Below are positions 28,262 through 36,793 of a stretch of 64,000 nucleotides of DNA, piece by piece. The translations under genes were made by a program, and so were the position numbers. Numbering within the stretch: position 1 is the first letter of the stretch; each line of letters opens with the position of its first letter. Source of the stretch: Bacteroidota bacterium. GTDB taxonomy: Bacteria > Bacteroidota > Ignavibacteria > OLB7. The stretch spans positions 133,273 to 197,272 of the forward strand of contig JAFDZV010000004.1 in NCBI GenBank assembly GCA_018266795.1. Direction: 5' to 3'. The notes below the pieces were generated by a model that was not told the DNA's origin, searched no databases, and worked only from the letters and a program-made list of their open reading frames with translations.

Positions 28262-29842
28262 TCACATCATCATCACCCCGGGCTCCCGCACCCCAACGCT
28301 CCGATCGTCATCCTCCGCAGCCATTGCGCGCCGTGCCTCGCGCGCCACCTCGCCGAAGGGCCGGCCGGAGATCCGGCTCCGGAGCCACGGCAGGATACAG
28401 ACGATCGCCGTACCCTGCACCTGATCGCGGTCGGCGGCAATTGCGGCAAGCTCGTCGTGGGCACGGGCAAACGCCTCCTTCAGCTCCTCCTGCGTGCAGA
28501 TGTTCGGCAGGCGGCGCATGAACCGGAGCACGGCGCGATCGGCTTCGGAGACTCCGCGGCAGCGGGCAATGAAGCCGTAGGTGGAACGAATCAGATAGGG
28601 GAGCAGCTCCAGGTTGCCGGAGTCGTAGTGGATCATCAATCGCAGAAGCCGTGCTGCGCAGAGAGCATCGTCGCGGAATCCCGTACGCACGTCGTTGATC
28701 AACGGTTGCAGTGTATTCAGCGCGTCGCTCAGGCAGCCGTTCACGAACTGTGCGTACGCAAGTTCAATGGGGTAGCCAAGGCGAAGCTGCCGTGCAAGGC
28801 CGTCCTCGCTGCTCCCGCAGATCGTCTTGAACTCATCGGTCATCGCCGCTATCGCCTCGTGTTCGAAATCGACCATCAGCATCTCGAGGCGGCAACCGAA
28901 CTGCTGCAGGCGAAGGTGCATGCCGTCGGTGCCGCCCGATGGTTCGATGGCGCACAGTTTCTCGAACGCGGTCTGCGCTTCGGCGTTGCGGCCGATCCTC
29001 ATGGCCAGCATCACATGGGTGAAGAGCATGGTGGAGTAGTTGAACCGCTGCATGCGCTCCTTCATCGGGTACGATTCCGCAAGCCGTATGCTTTGTTCGG
29101 AGTGCTGGAGTGCGGCCGTGTGATCGGCGGCAAGCAGGTGGTACAGGCGCTGCGACTCGGTGCGGATCTTCCGCGCAGCCTCCGTACGCGACGTTGCCGG
29201 TTCCAGCGCTCCCACCCGTGCCGCATTGCCAAGCCGTTGTTCGGCGCCGGCTGCACCGGGGCCGTGTTGCATCAGCTCGCGGGCAACCACCGCGTACAGA
29301 TGCAGGGAGTCCCAGTAGTCGGCGACGTTTGCCAGTATCGCTTCGATGCGGTGGCGCCGTTCGCACAACTGTTCCGGCGTGGTGTGCGCGTGGCACGTTC
29401 GCGTGTCGATTCTCCACTCCAGTCGTGCAATGGTAAGCTGCTCCGGCAGGTATTCCTGCCGCTCCGCAAGCTCCCGCGCCGTGCGCAGTCGCTCCGATGC
29501 CTGCTCGTGGAGTCCGCGATCCGTGAGCACCTCCGCCCCTTCGATCAGCATGCGGATGCGCCGGCGTGTCTCGTTGGCCGTGTTGAACGTGCAGAGCCAG
29601 CGGAGGAGATGCTCGTACAGGTGGTGTTTCGTCACCGCAAGGTGGCCGGCGAACGGTTCGTCCGCAACGGCCGCGCGCACTGCCTCCTCGTTCAACGTCC
29701 GCATGCTGCAGAGAGTGGCGAACAACCGGCGGCAACTTCGTGCGCGACGCCCGGCGCCGGACGCGAACATCATCGTACAGTACCGCTTCTCGGTTTTGCT
29801 GAGCGTCTCAATCAGGTTGTACAGTTCTTCGGATGCAGCCAT
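28262..29842 (-). CDS. Helical protein of unrecognised family, paralogue 2
   Basis: 526 residues, same architecture as the copy at 22364. Shared blocks include KTEKRYC at the start, FAGHLAVTKxxLYEHLLR, YAQFVNGCL, GNLELLPYLIRS.YGFIARCRG and RRLPNICTQEEL...SRISGRPFGEVAREARRAM. Acidic, low-complexity end (AAEDDDRSVG). No enzyme motif; a scaffold or regulatory solenoid is likely. Start chosen at ATG 29842, matching the start of the first copy. Large ORFs on the opposite strand over this gene are shadows. Confidence 0.8.
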   Translation of the reverse strand: MAASEELYNLIETLSKTEKRYCTMMFASGAGRRARSCRRLFATLCSMRTLNEEAVRAAVADEPFAGHLAVTKHHLYEHLLRWLCTFNTANETRRRIRMLIEGAEVLTDRGLHEQASERLRTARELAERQEYLPEQLTIARLEWRIDTRTCHAHTTPEQLCERRHRIEAILANVADYWDSLHLYAVVARELMQHGPGAAGAEQRLGNAARVGALEPATSRTEAARKIRTESQRLYHLLAADHTAALQHSEQSIRLAESYPMKERMQRFNYSTMLFTHVMLAMRIGRNAEAQTAFEKLCAIEPSGGTDGMHLRLQQFGCRLEMLMVDFEHEAIAAMTDEFKTICGSSEDGLARQLRLGYPIELAYAQFVNGCLSDALNTLQPLINDVRTGFRDDALCAARLLRLMIHYDSGNLELLPYLIRSTYGFIARCRGVSEADRAVLRFMRRLPNICTQEELKEAFARAHDELAAIAADRDQVQGTAIVCILPWLRSRISGRPFGEVAREARRAMAAEDDDRSVGVREPGVMMM

Positions 29843-30082
29843 TGGTTCACTCCATGATGCGCAGTGCGGCAGGGGAGATCCGGAGGACATTCGTCCGGTG
29901 CCGGCATGCAAACTATGCTTCAACGCCCGATCGGTTTCACTACCGTGGATTGCGCGCCGCTGCCGGTAGAATCTTAACAAACGCCACAATGTCCGCTCGT
30001 TCCGTTCGCGTCCGGGCCGATACCTTCTCTCCCGTGAGCGCCGCATCGGGCGCGTACCTATCGTTCATCTGTTGATATCGCA

Positions 30083-31711
30083 ATGCGAACCATTTCCCTC
30101 ATCATACTCGCGGCCTGTACGTTCATGGCGATGGAGGCCCGTGCGCAGGCTCCAGAATGGACCGATGCGTGGGATATCGGCACCGACGGATCCGAATTTC
30201 CCACGAGAATCGGAACCGATGCACGCGGAAATCTGTACGTGACAGGCTATGCGGCGAATTTCCCGGTATTCGATCCCTACAGTGCCACGGGGCAGTTCCT
30301 GGGATGCTTTCAGCCGGATGGGACCGAGCTCTGGGCGCGCACCGTCTTCTCCATCAATCCAAGTTCGCCATGCCGCATGGCAATCGATGCGATGGGGAAT
30401 ACGTATCTGGCTGCCACCTTCATCAACGGGAGCATCATGGTGGATCTGGGGGCGCGCGATACTCTGATCACCACGGACTCCAGCACGGGTCTGATCGTGA
30501 TGTCGTACGATGCCGGCGGAAATCTGCGCTGGCTGCGTACGGGGTTCGGGGCGGACACCATGAGCGTTGAAGGACTTGCCGTGCAGGGGAGCCGGGTCTG
30601 GCTGGGAGGCACGTTCCAGGGTGTTGCCGGGATCGGCGGCACACGTCTGCAAAGCGCTGGAGGATCGGATATCTGCATCGCCCAGTTCGACACCTCCGGC
30701 ACGTTCATTGGCGCCGTGCGCAGCGGGGGCCCGGCCGGTGATCGCTGCAACGGTCTGGGAGCGGACTCCAGCGGGGACGCCACACTGCTTGGAACGTTCG
30801 GCGGAACCGCCGCGTTCGGTGATACGTCGCTCGTTGCAACGTCCAATGCAACCATGGTTCTCGCCCGTTACCGGCCGGACTTCTCCGTTGCCTGGGCGCG
30901 TGCCGACGGCACTCCCACGTTCGATCCGTTCACCGTTATCCTCGCCGTCGATCGCTCCGGCGCCGGCATTGCAGGCCTCTCCTACACCGGCACGTTCAGC
31001 GTAGACGGGCGAACGTATCCGGCCCGCAGCGAATCGGATGCGCTGGTGGTTCGCTACGGCCCGGACGGCAGGGCTCAGTGGGAGGTTCCGTTCGGCGGAT
31101 CGTTCATGCAGGAAGTGGATGGCCTCGGGACCGATTCCCAGGGGAACGTATACGTTGGCGGCTTCTCGCAGGCGCTCCCCGACGGCGAGGCATTCCTTGC
31201 ACGGATCTCGCGTGACGGAATCAGGCAGTGGCAGGCCACGGACAGTTATGCGAACGCTATCTGCAGTACCTACGGCGGCCCCATCTGCGTGGACTCCGCC
31301 GGTGTGATTCACATGGCCGGAGCGTTCTCCGGGATCACACGCTTCGGCACCCACGTGATTGCAAGCCAGGGAAGCACCCCGACATCGAGCACGGGCTGGG
31401 ATGTCTACGTGGCGAGTCTTGCGCAGTCGAGCAGCGTGGAGAGAAGTGAACGTGCCGAACCCACGGCCGCCCCGGTTGCATTGAGACGGAGTGGCGACAT
31501 GCTTGTCGTATCTCCGGCAGCCGACGGGGCGGAACTGCTGGGAGCGGAACTCTACTCCGTGCTTGGCCGGCGCGCTGCCGACCGGCAGAGAGCGCCCGCT
31601 CGCGGGGAAACGATCACGTTCGATCTCGGTGCGTTGCCATCGGGTGCATATCTGGTTGTTGCGCGAACGGCGGCGGGAGTCGTGTCGCTTCCATTCATCC
31701 ACGTGCGATAA
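30083..31711 (+). CDS. Secreted SBBP-like propeller with probable T9SS sorting domain
   Basis: 542 residues. Signal peptide MRTISLIILAACTFMAMEARAQ. Repeats of the type DARGNLYVTGYA, AMGNTYLAATF, GSRVWLGGTF, SQGNVYVGGFS mark a beta-propeller with SBBP-like blades. The last ~80 residues (GAELYSVLGRRAADRQ..., LGALPSGAYLVVARTAAGVVSLPFIHVR) fit a type IX C-terminal domain, weaker than the others because no clear PNP start is seen. ATG 30083. Probably surface-exposed. Confidence 0.82.
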   Translation: MRTISLIILAACTFMAMEARAQAPEWTDAWDIGTDGSEFPTRIGTDARGNLYVTGYAANFPVFDPYSATGQFLGCFQPDGTELWARTVFSINPSSPCRMAIDAMGNTYLAATFINGSIMVDLGARDTLITTDSSTGLIVMSYDAGGNLRWLRTGFGADTMSVEGLAVQGSRVWLGGTFQGVAGIGGTRLQSAGGSDICIAQFDTSGTFIGAVRSGGPAGDRCNGLGADSSGDATLLGTFGGTAAFGDTSLVATSNATMVLARYRPDFSVAWARADGTPTFDPFTVILAVDRSGAGIAGLSYTGTFSVDGRTYPARSESDALVVRYGPDGRAQWEVPFGGSFMQEVDGLGTDSQGNVYVGGFSQALPDGEAFLARISRDGIRQWQATDSYANAICSTYGGPICVDSAGVIHMAGAFSGITRFGTHVIASQGSTPTSSTGWDVYVASLAQSSSVERSERAEPTAAPVALRRSGDMLVVSPAADGAELLGAELYSVLGRRAADRQRAPARGETITFDLGALPSGAYLVVARTAAGVVSLPFIHVR

Positions 31712-31951
31712 CAGCAGTGGGATTCTTCCCGGCCCGCGACACTCCGTCCGCTTCTCATGCCGGACCCGCCCGGCTGTAACGGAGACGTTGCTGGTGCGTG
31801 CATCACACCTTCAATGTGGGTGATCCTCGTGATCATCACCGGCAACGCTCCGCAGCGGCGCATCGGTTGCGGCTGCCGAAGCGGCTGCGGGGAACATGGC
31901 CCGGTGCGGGGCGTCTTCATTCACACGGGATATCAACCAGGGAGAATGGTG

Positions 31952-32515
31952 ATGGGCAAACTGCATGAGGAGATCGGCGCGGACTTGCGTGCCTTTATCG
32001 AGGCGCAGCAGATGTTCTTCGTGGCATCCGCACCGCTGGATTCCAACGGACATGTAAATCTTTCGCCCAAGGGGCAGGACACCTTGCGCGTGCTTGGGCC
32101 GCGGCAGCTTGCCTACCTGGATTACGTGGGAAGCGGCGCGGAGACGATTGCGCATCTCCGCGAGAACGGCCGCATCGTGATCATGATGTGCACCGTTGCC
32201 GGTGCGCCGAAGATCGTGCGGTTCCACGGGCAGGGCCGGGTACTGGAGCCGCAGGATCAGGGGTATGAGGAACTGCGCACGCTGTTCCCGCCCGTACCCG
32301 GGGGCCGCGCCATTATCACGATATCGGTTGAACGAATTTCAGACTCATGCGGGTTCGGCGTGCCGCTCTACGAATTTCAGCGTCAGCGTTCCCAGATGAT
32401 CGATTGGGCCGAACGCATGGGAGCCGATGGGCTTGCGGAGTATCAGGCCCAGAAAAACACACGCAGCATCGATAACCTTCCCGCCTTGAAATGGGTTGAA
32501 CGCTCCGGCGACTAG
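31952..32515 (+). CDS. Pyridoxamine 5'-phosphate oxidase-family FMN-binding protein
   Basis: 187 residues. EAQQMFFVASAPLDSNGHVNLSPKG is the conserved opening strand-turn of this split-barrel family, followed by LAYLDYVGSGAETIAHLRENGRIVIMMC and PKIVRFHGQGRVL. Many relatives are annotated only as pyridoxamine oxidase-like and bind flavin rather than making PLP. AGGGAG at 31939-31944 supports ATG 31952 rather than 31946. C-terminal part carries SDSCGFGVPLYEF and is longer than in the simplest members. Confidence 0.88.
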   Translation: MGKLHEEIGADLRAFIEAQQMFFVASAPLDSNGHVNLSPKGQDTLRVLGPRQLAYLDYVGSGAETIAHLRENGRIVIMMCTVAGAPKIVRFHGQGRVLEPQDQGYEELRTLFPPVPGGRAIITISVERISDSCGFGVPLYEFQRQRSQMIDWAERMGADGLAEYQAQKNTRSIDNLPALKWVERSGD

Positions 32516-33225
32516 ACTTTGTCCGATAATTGTTTTGTGCGCCGGCCGCTCGCGATCCGGTCCGCACAGGATTGCCGGACAAGGCCCGGCAATTACATCG
32601 CCGACACGCGCACCGTAATTCGGTTCTGAATCGCACCGCAATTTCTCGTGCCCGGCACTTGCATCCAACGCGGTCATGCTGTATGTTGGCAGCCGTTGTC
32701 CGTGTGAATGGGCACGCGCGGGCTTCAATCGATATCCGCTGGTCCGGCGGTATTGAACCAGATATCCTTGGCGGGTTCTTCATCCCACATACCGTTCAGC
32801 CACTCTATCCCTGCGATCCATGCCGGTGTCGTTGCCGGAACCATGGCAGTTCCTGTTGTTGCTGCCTGTCTGCTTCACGTGCGGGCAATTCCCCACTGCC
32901 CCCGGTAAATAATGGCGTGCATTGTCGCACGCGGTTCCCTCGCAGTTCCATGCTCTTTTTCCGCATACTCCCGGAGGATGATCATGGTGGTGGTGCGAGG
33001 CAATTGCGCCGTGTTGCGCGGCTACGGCTTCGCGCGCGCACCCATGGCTGGAACATGCTTACGTGCCGCGCGCGGCCCATCGGGATGCGCCCCGTGGTGC
33101 GTAACAGCGAACGATGGGGATGTGAACTCCAATTCCGCAGCGTTCAACGTATTCCGTGATAAAGATTCGTCTGCCATCTCCGGCGACGGATGGTCCGATT
33201 CACATACATATTCCGAGAGCTCACC
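32516..33225. other. Long gene-poor region
   Basis: About 700 nt. A short ORF from ATG 32978/32984 has a good SD (CCGGAGGATGATC) and its stop overlaps the next gene's ATG by 4 nt. Its Arg/Gly/Ser-rich sequence shows no family features, so I do not call it. Otherwise nothing seen. Confidence 0.5.
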
Positions 33226-34767
33226 ATGACAAATCGAGACAGTCTTGCGAGAGTAATCTGCGTGCAGATGCTTGTACTGCTTGCGTTTCCGTTGACCGCC
33301 GCACGGCTGGCGGCGCAGACATACAGCTATCTTCCGTCGGCAAGTTCCACGGACGATCGCTTCCTTTCGCTTGCGGGAGGTGGGATCAATACGCTGGGCG
33401 ATAATCCCATGACATTCAAGCTGGCCTCCCCGGCGGCCGCAGCCTCCATCGAGATCGGCATCTTCGACGGGGACACGTACGGAATATTCGACCAGGGGAG
33501 CGTGCCGCTGGTGTTCACGCTGTATGCAGACCCCGAGGGAAACGGCACCGGGAATGTGCAGGTTGGCGAGTGGCGCGGCGATGCAATGCTCAACAACGAC
33601 TGGTACAACGTTACCGTGGCCAACAGCTCCGCCGCGCGCTGCATCTGTGGCGATTACTTCTATCTCCTCAAGGTGCGGAGTTCCGACCCCGCCGCATTTC
33701 ACTGGAGCAGCTTCAAGCTTCGTACCGATGGAACGATCTCGGTGAGTCGCAACTCGAACTTCACATTTTCCGCGCCGCTCGGCTCGGCGTTCGATGCCTC
33801 CGTGGTCTATCCCGCCTATCCCGTGCTCACACCGACAACGTACGACGGTGCGTGGCATTTTCACATGGATGTGCCGTATTCCGTTTCCGCCCTGTCGATT
33901 TACGACGGTGATTTCGATCGGGGATCGTACGATTGTTCCGACAACGACACGGACGATGAAGACACACCGAACTCCGTTCCGCTGTGGGCCAGCGGTTCTG
34001 CGGTTGCCGAGGGGACGGCAACAAGCAGCATTGCCTGCACGGATGCCGGCGGCACGCCGACGGGGGGGAACACCACGAGCAATCCGCCGGACAACTCGCG
34101 CAACGCGGCGTTCGCACGCGGCAGTGGAATTACCTACGAAGTGGTTGATCCCAACGGCGGCCGCTACGCGAATAATAACCCGTCGGGAAATCTGGAATGG
34201 GAACAATTCCGGATCAGCACCGGCACGTTCAACAGAAGCATGATGGATTACCACGCCGATGTACTTCCCGCAGGAACGTACGATATCAACATCAGCGGCA
34301 TGGACCTCGGCAATCTGAACGCGCTCCGTTTTCCGTACGATGTCTCCGGCGTCGATGTCGACGGCAACGTTGTGACTCCGCTGCATCCCGATTATTCCGA
34401 CGGATCCATCACGGGAACGGTCTACTACGAAAACGGAAACAATTGCACGCAGGGTCCGCTGGAGCTGGGCATTCCACTGGCCTCCGTGCATCTCGACGTG
34501 GACTTCGATGGCGATGGAGTTGCGGATGACTCGTGGTGTACCACAACCGACGTGCTTGGCCGTTTCTGCTTCAGCGGTCTGCATCCCGGCGCCTATGTCG
34601 TCACCGTCGATCCCGAATTGCTGGAGCAGGGAACAACCCCGGTGTGCGACACGGACGGCGCGGGCACGCCGAATACCGTCACGACGCAGTTGACGATGTG
34701 CACGCGTTCGCAGCAGGTTGTCTTCGGCTACAAGCTCAATCATCTGCTTGGAGCGCTCGAACGCTGA
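33226..34767 (+). CDS. Secreted SdrD B-like domain protein, paralogue 1
   Basis: 513 residues. N-terminal signal peptide (ICVQMLVLLAFPLTAARLAAQ). A beta-rich body follows, with an Asp-rich loop (YDGDFDRGSYDCSDNDTDDEDTPN) likely to bind calcium. The C-terminal part GSITGTVYYENGNNC...LASVHLDVDFDGDGVADDSWCTTTDVLGRFCFSGLHPGAYVVTVD is an SdrD B-like (Cna_B-type) domain. ATG 33226 preferred over 33190 because GAGAG precedes it and the signal peptide is then normal. No clear T9SS end, so anchoring is unknown. Terminator follows. Confidence 0.85.
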   Translation: MTNRDSLARVICVQMLVLLAFPLTAARLAAQTYSYLPSASSTDDRFLSLAGGGINTLGDNPMTFKLASPAAAASIEIGIFDGDTYGIFDQGSVPLVFTLYADPEGNGTGNVQVGEWRGDAMLNNDWYNVTVANSSAARCICGDYFYLLKVRSSDPAAFHWSSFKLRTDGTISVSRNSNFTFSAPLGSAFDASVVYPAYPVLTPTTYDGAWHFHMDVPYSVSALSIYDGDFDRGSYDCSDNDTDDEDTPNSVPLWASGSAVAEGTATSSIACTDAGGTPTGGNTTSNPPDNSRNAAFARGSGITYEVVDPNGGRYANNNPSGNLEWEQFRISTGTFNRSMMDYHADVLPAGTYDINISGMDLGNLNALRFPYDVSGVDVDGNVVTPLHPDYSDGSITGTVYYENGNNCTQGPLELGIPLASVHLDVDFDGDGVADDSWCTTTDVLGRFCFSGLHPGAYVVTVDPELLEQGTTPVCDTDGAGTPNTVTTQLTMCTRSQQVVFGYKLNHLLGALER

Positions 34768-34802
34768 GCGCCGCTGCCCACGGCCGTCTTCGAATATTCT
34801 CG

Positions 34803-34838
34803 GGCCTGCAATCGCCGTATCGGCAGCGATTGCAGGCC
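34803..34838 (+). terminator. Terminator after SdrD-like paralogue 1
   Basis: A perfect 13-bp stem (34803-34815 with 34826-34838) with a 10-nt loop lies 36 nt after the stop. T-rich tail is short (tcgcatttc). Confidence 0.75.
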
Positions 34839-35109
34839 TTCGCATTTCATCCAACCCGCTGCTGCCCGGTCCGACTGCGTGCAATCAGAATGTGCCGATG
34901 GCGTGATGGCTGCCGATGCTTCGACTCCTGGCAGAACCGCCGCGTACCCTGCCGTCCGATATCATATTGAGACCATGTTGTGCCGGTAATATTGCACCGT
35001 CGTTGAGAGCAGCCCCGTGCCGCACTTGAAATCGGTCGATAACAGAACCGGATACCGGCAGTCGGCCGGGACTGATCTTCTCCATAACTACATCGAGAGA
35101 ATTCGCACC

Positions 35110-36675
35110 ATGACTACCAACATCAACTACCGTGCAGGGGCGATACATCTGTTCGCCTTCATTCTTCTGATGATGCCCGCAGCGGCAACCCATCTCCTGG
35201 CGCAGCAGTATTCGTACCTCCCCTCCGCCAGCACAACGGACGATCGATTCCTCTCCATAGCCGGCGGCGGGATTCAGACACTGGGCGAGAGCCACATGAC
35301 CTTCAAGCTGGCCTCTCCGGCATATGCGATCTCCATGGAGATCGGCGTCTTCGACGGCGACACGCGCGGCGTATTCGATCAGGGGAATGTTCCGCTCATC
35401 TTCACATTGTACGCCGATCCCGAAGGTGACGGCACCGGAACGATGCGGCTTGCGGAATGGAGCGGCGACTCGATGCCCGACAATGATTGGTTCACGGCGA
35501 ATATTGTCAACACCCCGGCGGCGCGCTGTATCTGCGGCAATTATTTCTATCTCCTGGATGTGCGCAGCTCGAACCCGCAGGCATTTCAGTGGAGCAGTTT
35601 CAAGCTGCGTACCGATGGGACGATTTCCGCGGCGCACGCCACCAATTTCACGTTCTCGGCGCCGCTTGGAAACGCGCTCGATGCCGCGGTTGTGTACCCG
35701 TTGTACCCGACGCTGACCCCGACCACGTACGACGGTACGTGGCACTTTCAAATGAATGTTCCGTATCCCGTGAGTTCGCTGGAGATCTGGGACGGTGACT
35801 TCGATCGTGGCTCGTACAATTGTTCTGACAACGACACCGATGACGAGGACACGCCGAACGTTGTTCCCTCATGGGCAACCGGGGAGGCGGTTGCTGAAGG
35901 AACGGCCTCCAGCAGCGTATCGTGCCAGGATGCGGACGGGCATCCGATCGACGGCAACACCACCGGCAATCCGCCGGACGACTCGCGCAACCCGGTGTTC
36001 TCACGCTCTGGAAGCGTCAGCTACAACGTGACGGCGCCGGACGGCATGCACTATGCCAACGACAATCCCTCGGGCAATCTCGAGTGGGAGCAGTTCAGGA
36101 TCAGCACCGACGCATTCAATCGCAGCACGATGGACTATCATGCAAGCGCGCTGCCGGCGGGCATCTACGATATCGCAATCACCGGCATGGATCTGAGTAA
36201 TCTGAACGCGTTCCGCTTCCCGTACGACGTTGCAGGCGTTGACGCCTCCGGCAATCCGGTGATGCCGATCCGCCCGGACTACAACGACGGTTCCATCTCC
36301 GGGACGATCTACCTGCTGAGCGACAATGGTTCGTCCGGCACCGCCGATCCGGGCTCGCTGGATCCCAGCGTGCCGCAGACGTGGGTTCATCTGCAGGCGG
36401 ACTACGACCGCGACGGCATCACGGACGAGGAATGGAGCATGCCGGTCGACATTCAGGGAGGGTACGATTTCACCGGCCTCCACCCCGGCGCCTATACCAT
36501 TTCTGTGGACGTGACTACGCTGCCGCCGGGAACGATCGCGATGGACGACAGCGACGGATCAACCACACCGAATTCGGTGAAGGTTTCGCTCACGATGTGC
36601 TCGCATTCGGCGCTGGGACTCTTCATCTACAGAGTCTTCGGTGACGGCGGAATGCTGAGCGATGCCTCCAACTGA
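35110..36675 (+). CDS. Secreted SdrD B-like domain protein, paralogue 2
   Basis: 521 residues. Signal peptide IHLFAFILLMMPAAATHLLAQ. Body and C-terminal domain match the preceding gene block by block: SYLPSASTTDDRFLS, the Asp-rich loop, GNLEWEQFRIST, PAGIYDIAITGMDLSNLNAFRFPYDVAGVD, then GTIYLLSDNGSSGTAD...LHPGAYTISVD. Clearly a tandem duplication that has diverged. Start ATG 35110. A hairpin follows its stop. Confidence 0.85.
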   Translation: MTTNINYRAGAIHLFAFILLMMPAAATHLLAQQYSYLPSASTTDDRFLSIAGGGIQTLGESHMTFKLASPAYAISMEIGVFDGDTRGVFDQGNVPLIFTLYADPEGDGTGTMRLAEWSGDSMPDNDWFTANIVNTPAARCICGNYFYLLDVRSSNPQAFQWSSFKLRTDGTISAAHATNFTFSAPLGNALDAAVVYPLYPTLTPTTYDGTWHFQMNVPYPVSSLEIWDGDFDRGSYNCSDNDTDDEDTPNVVPSWATGEAVAEGTASSSVSCQDADGHPIDGNTTGNPPDDSRNPVFSRSGSVSYNVTAPDGMHYANDNPSGNLEWEQFRISTDAFNRSTMDYHASALPAGIYDIAITGMDLSNLNAFRFPYDVAGVDASGNPVMPIRPDYNDGSISGTIYLLSDNGSSGTADPGSLDPSVPQTWVHLQADYDRDGITDEEWSMPVDIQGGYDFTGLHPGAYTISVDVTTLPPGTIAMDDSDGSTTPNSVKVSLTMCSHSALGLFIYRVFGDGGMLSDASN

Positions 36676-36705
36676 TACTTCCCGATCGTACTTCCCCTGC
36701 ATGAG

Positions 36706-36745
36706 AACAGCCTCGGCCCCGTGCTCCCGCGGGTCCGGGGCTGTT
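36706..36745 (+). terminator. Hairpin after SdrD-like paralogue 2
   Basis: AACAGCC and CCCCG of the left arm pair with CGGGGCTGTT on the right, with a 4-nt bulge (tcgg). It sits between convergent genes, with weak T-run. Less certain than the other stems. Confidence 0.5.
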
Positions 36746-36793
36746 GCGTAATCCGGAGCGCGCCGCATACTCCCCGCCGCGAGATTTGCAACG

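Noticed and set aside
28190-29857. Plus-strand open frame of 555 codons opposite the second helical paralogue
   Set aside because: It mirrors a conserved minus-strand gene; its sequence is Arg/His/Ala-rich with no family features, typical of antisense shadows in GC-rich DNA.
32978-33229. Short ORF with good SD and ATGA overlap with the SdrD-like gene
   Set aside because: No recognisable sequence; overlap could be chance. Worth re-checking by conservation.
36744-36790. Open frames between the SdrD-like gene and the LuxR-type gene
   Set aside because: Too short and without family features; the region is a convergent gap.
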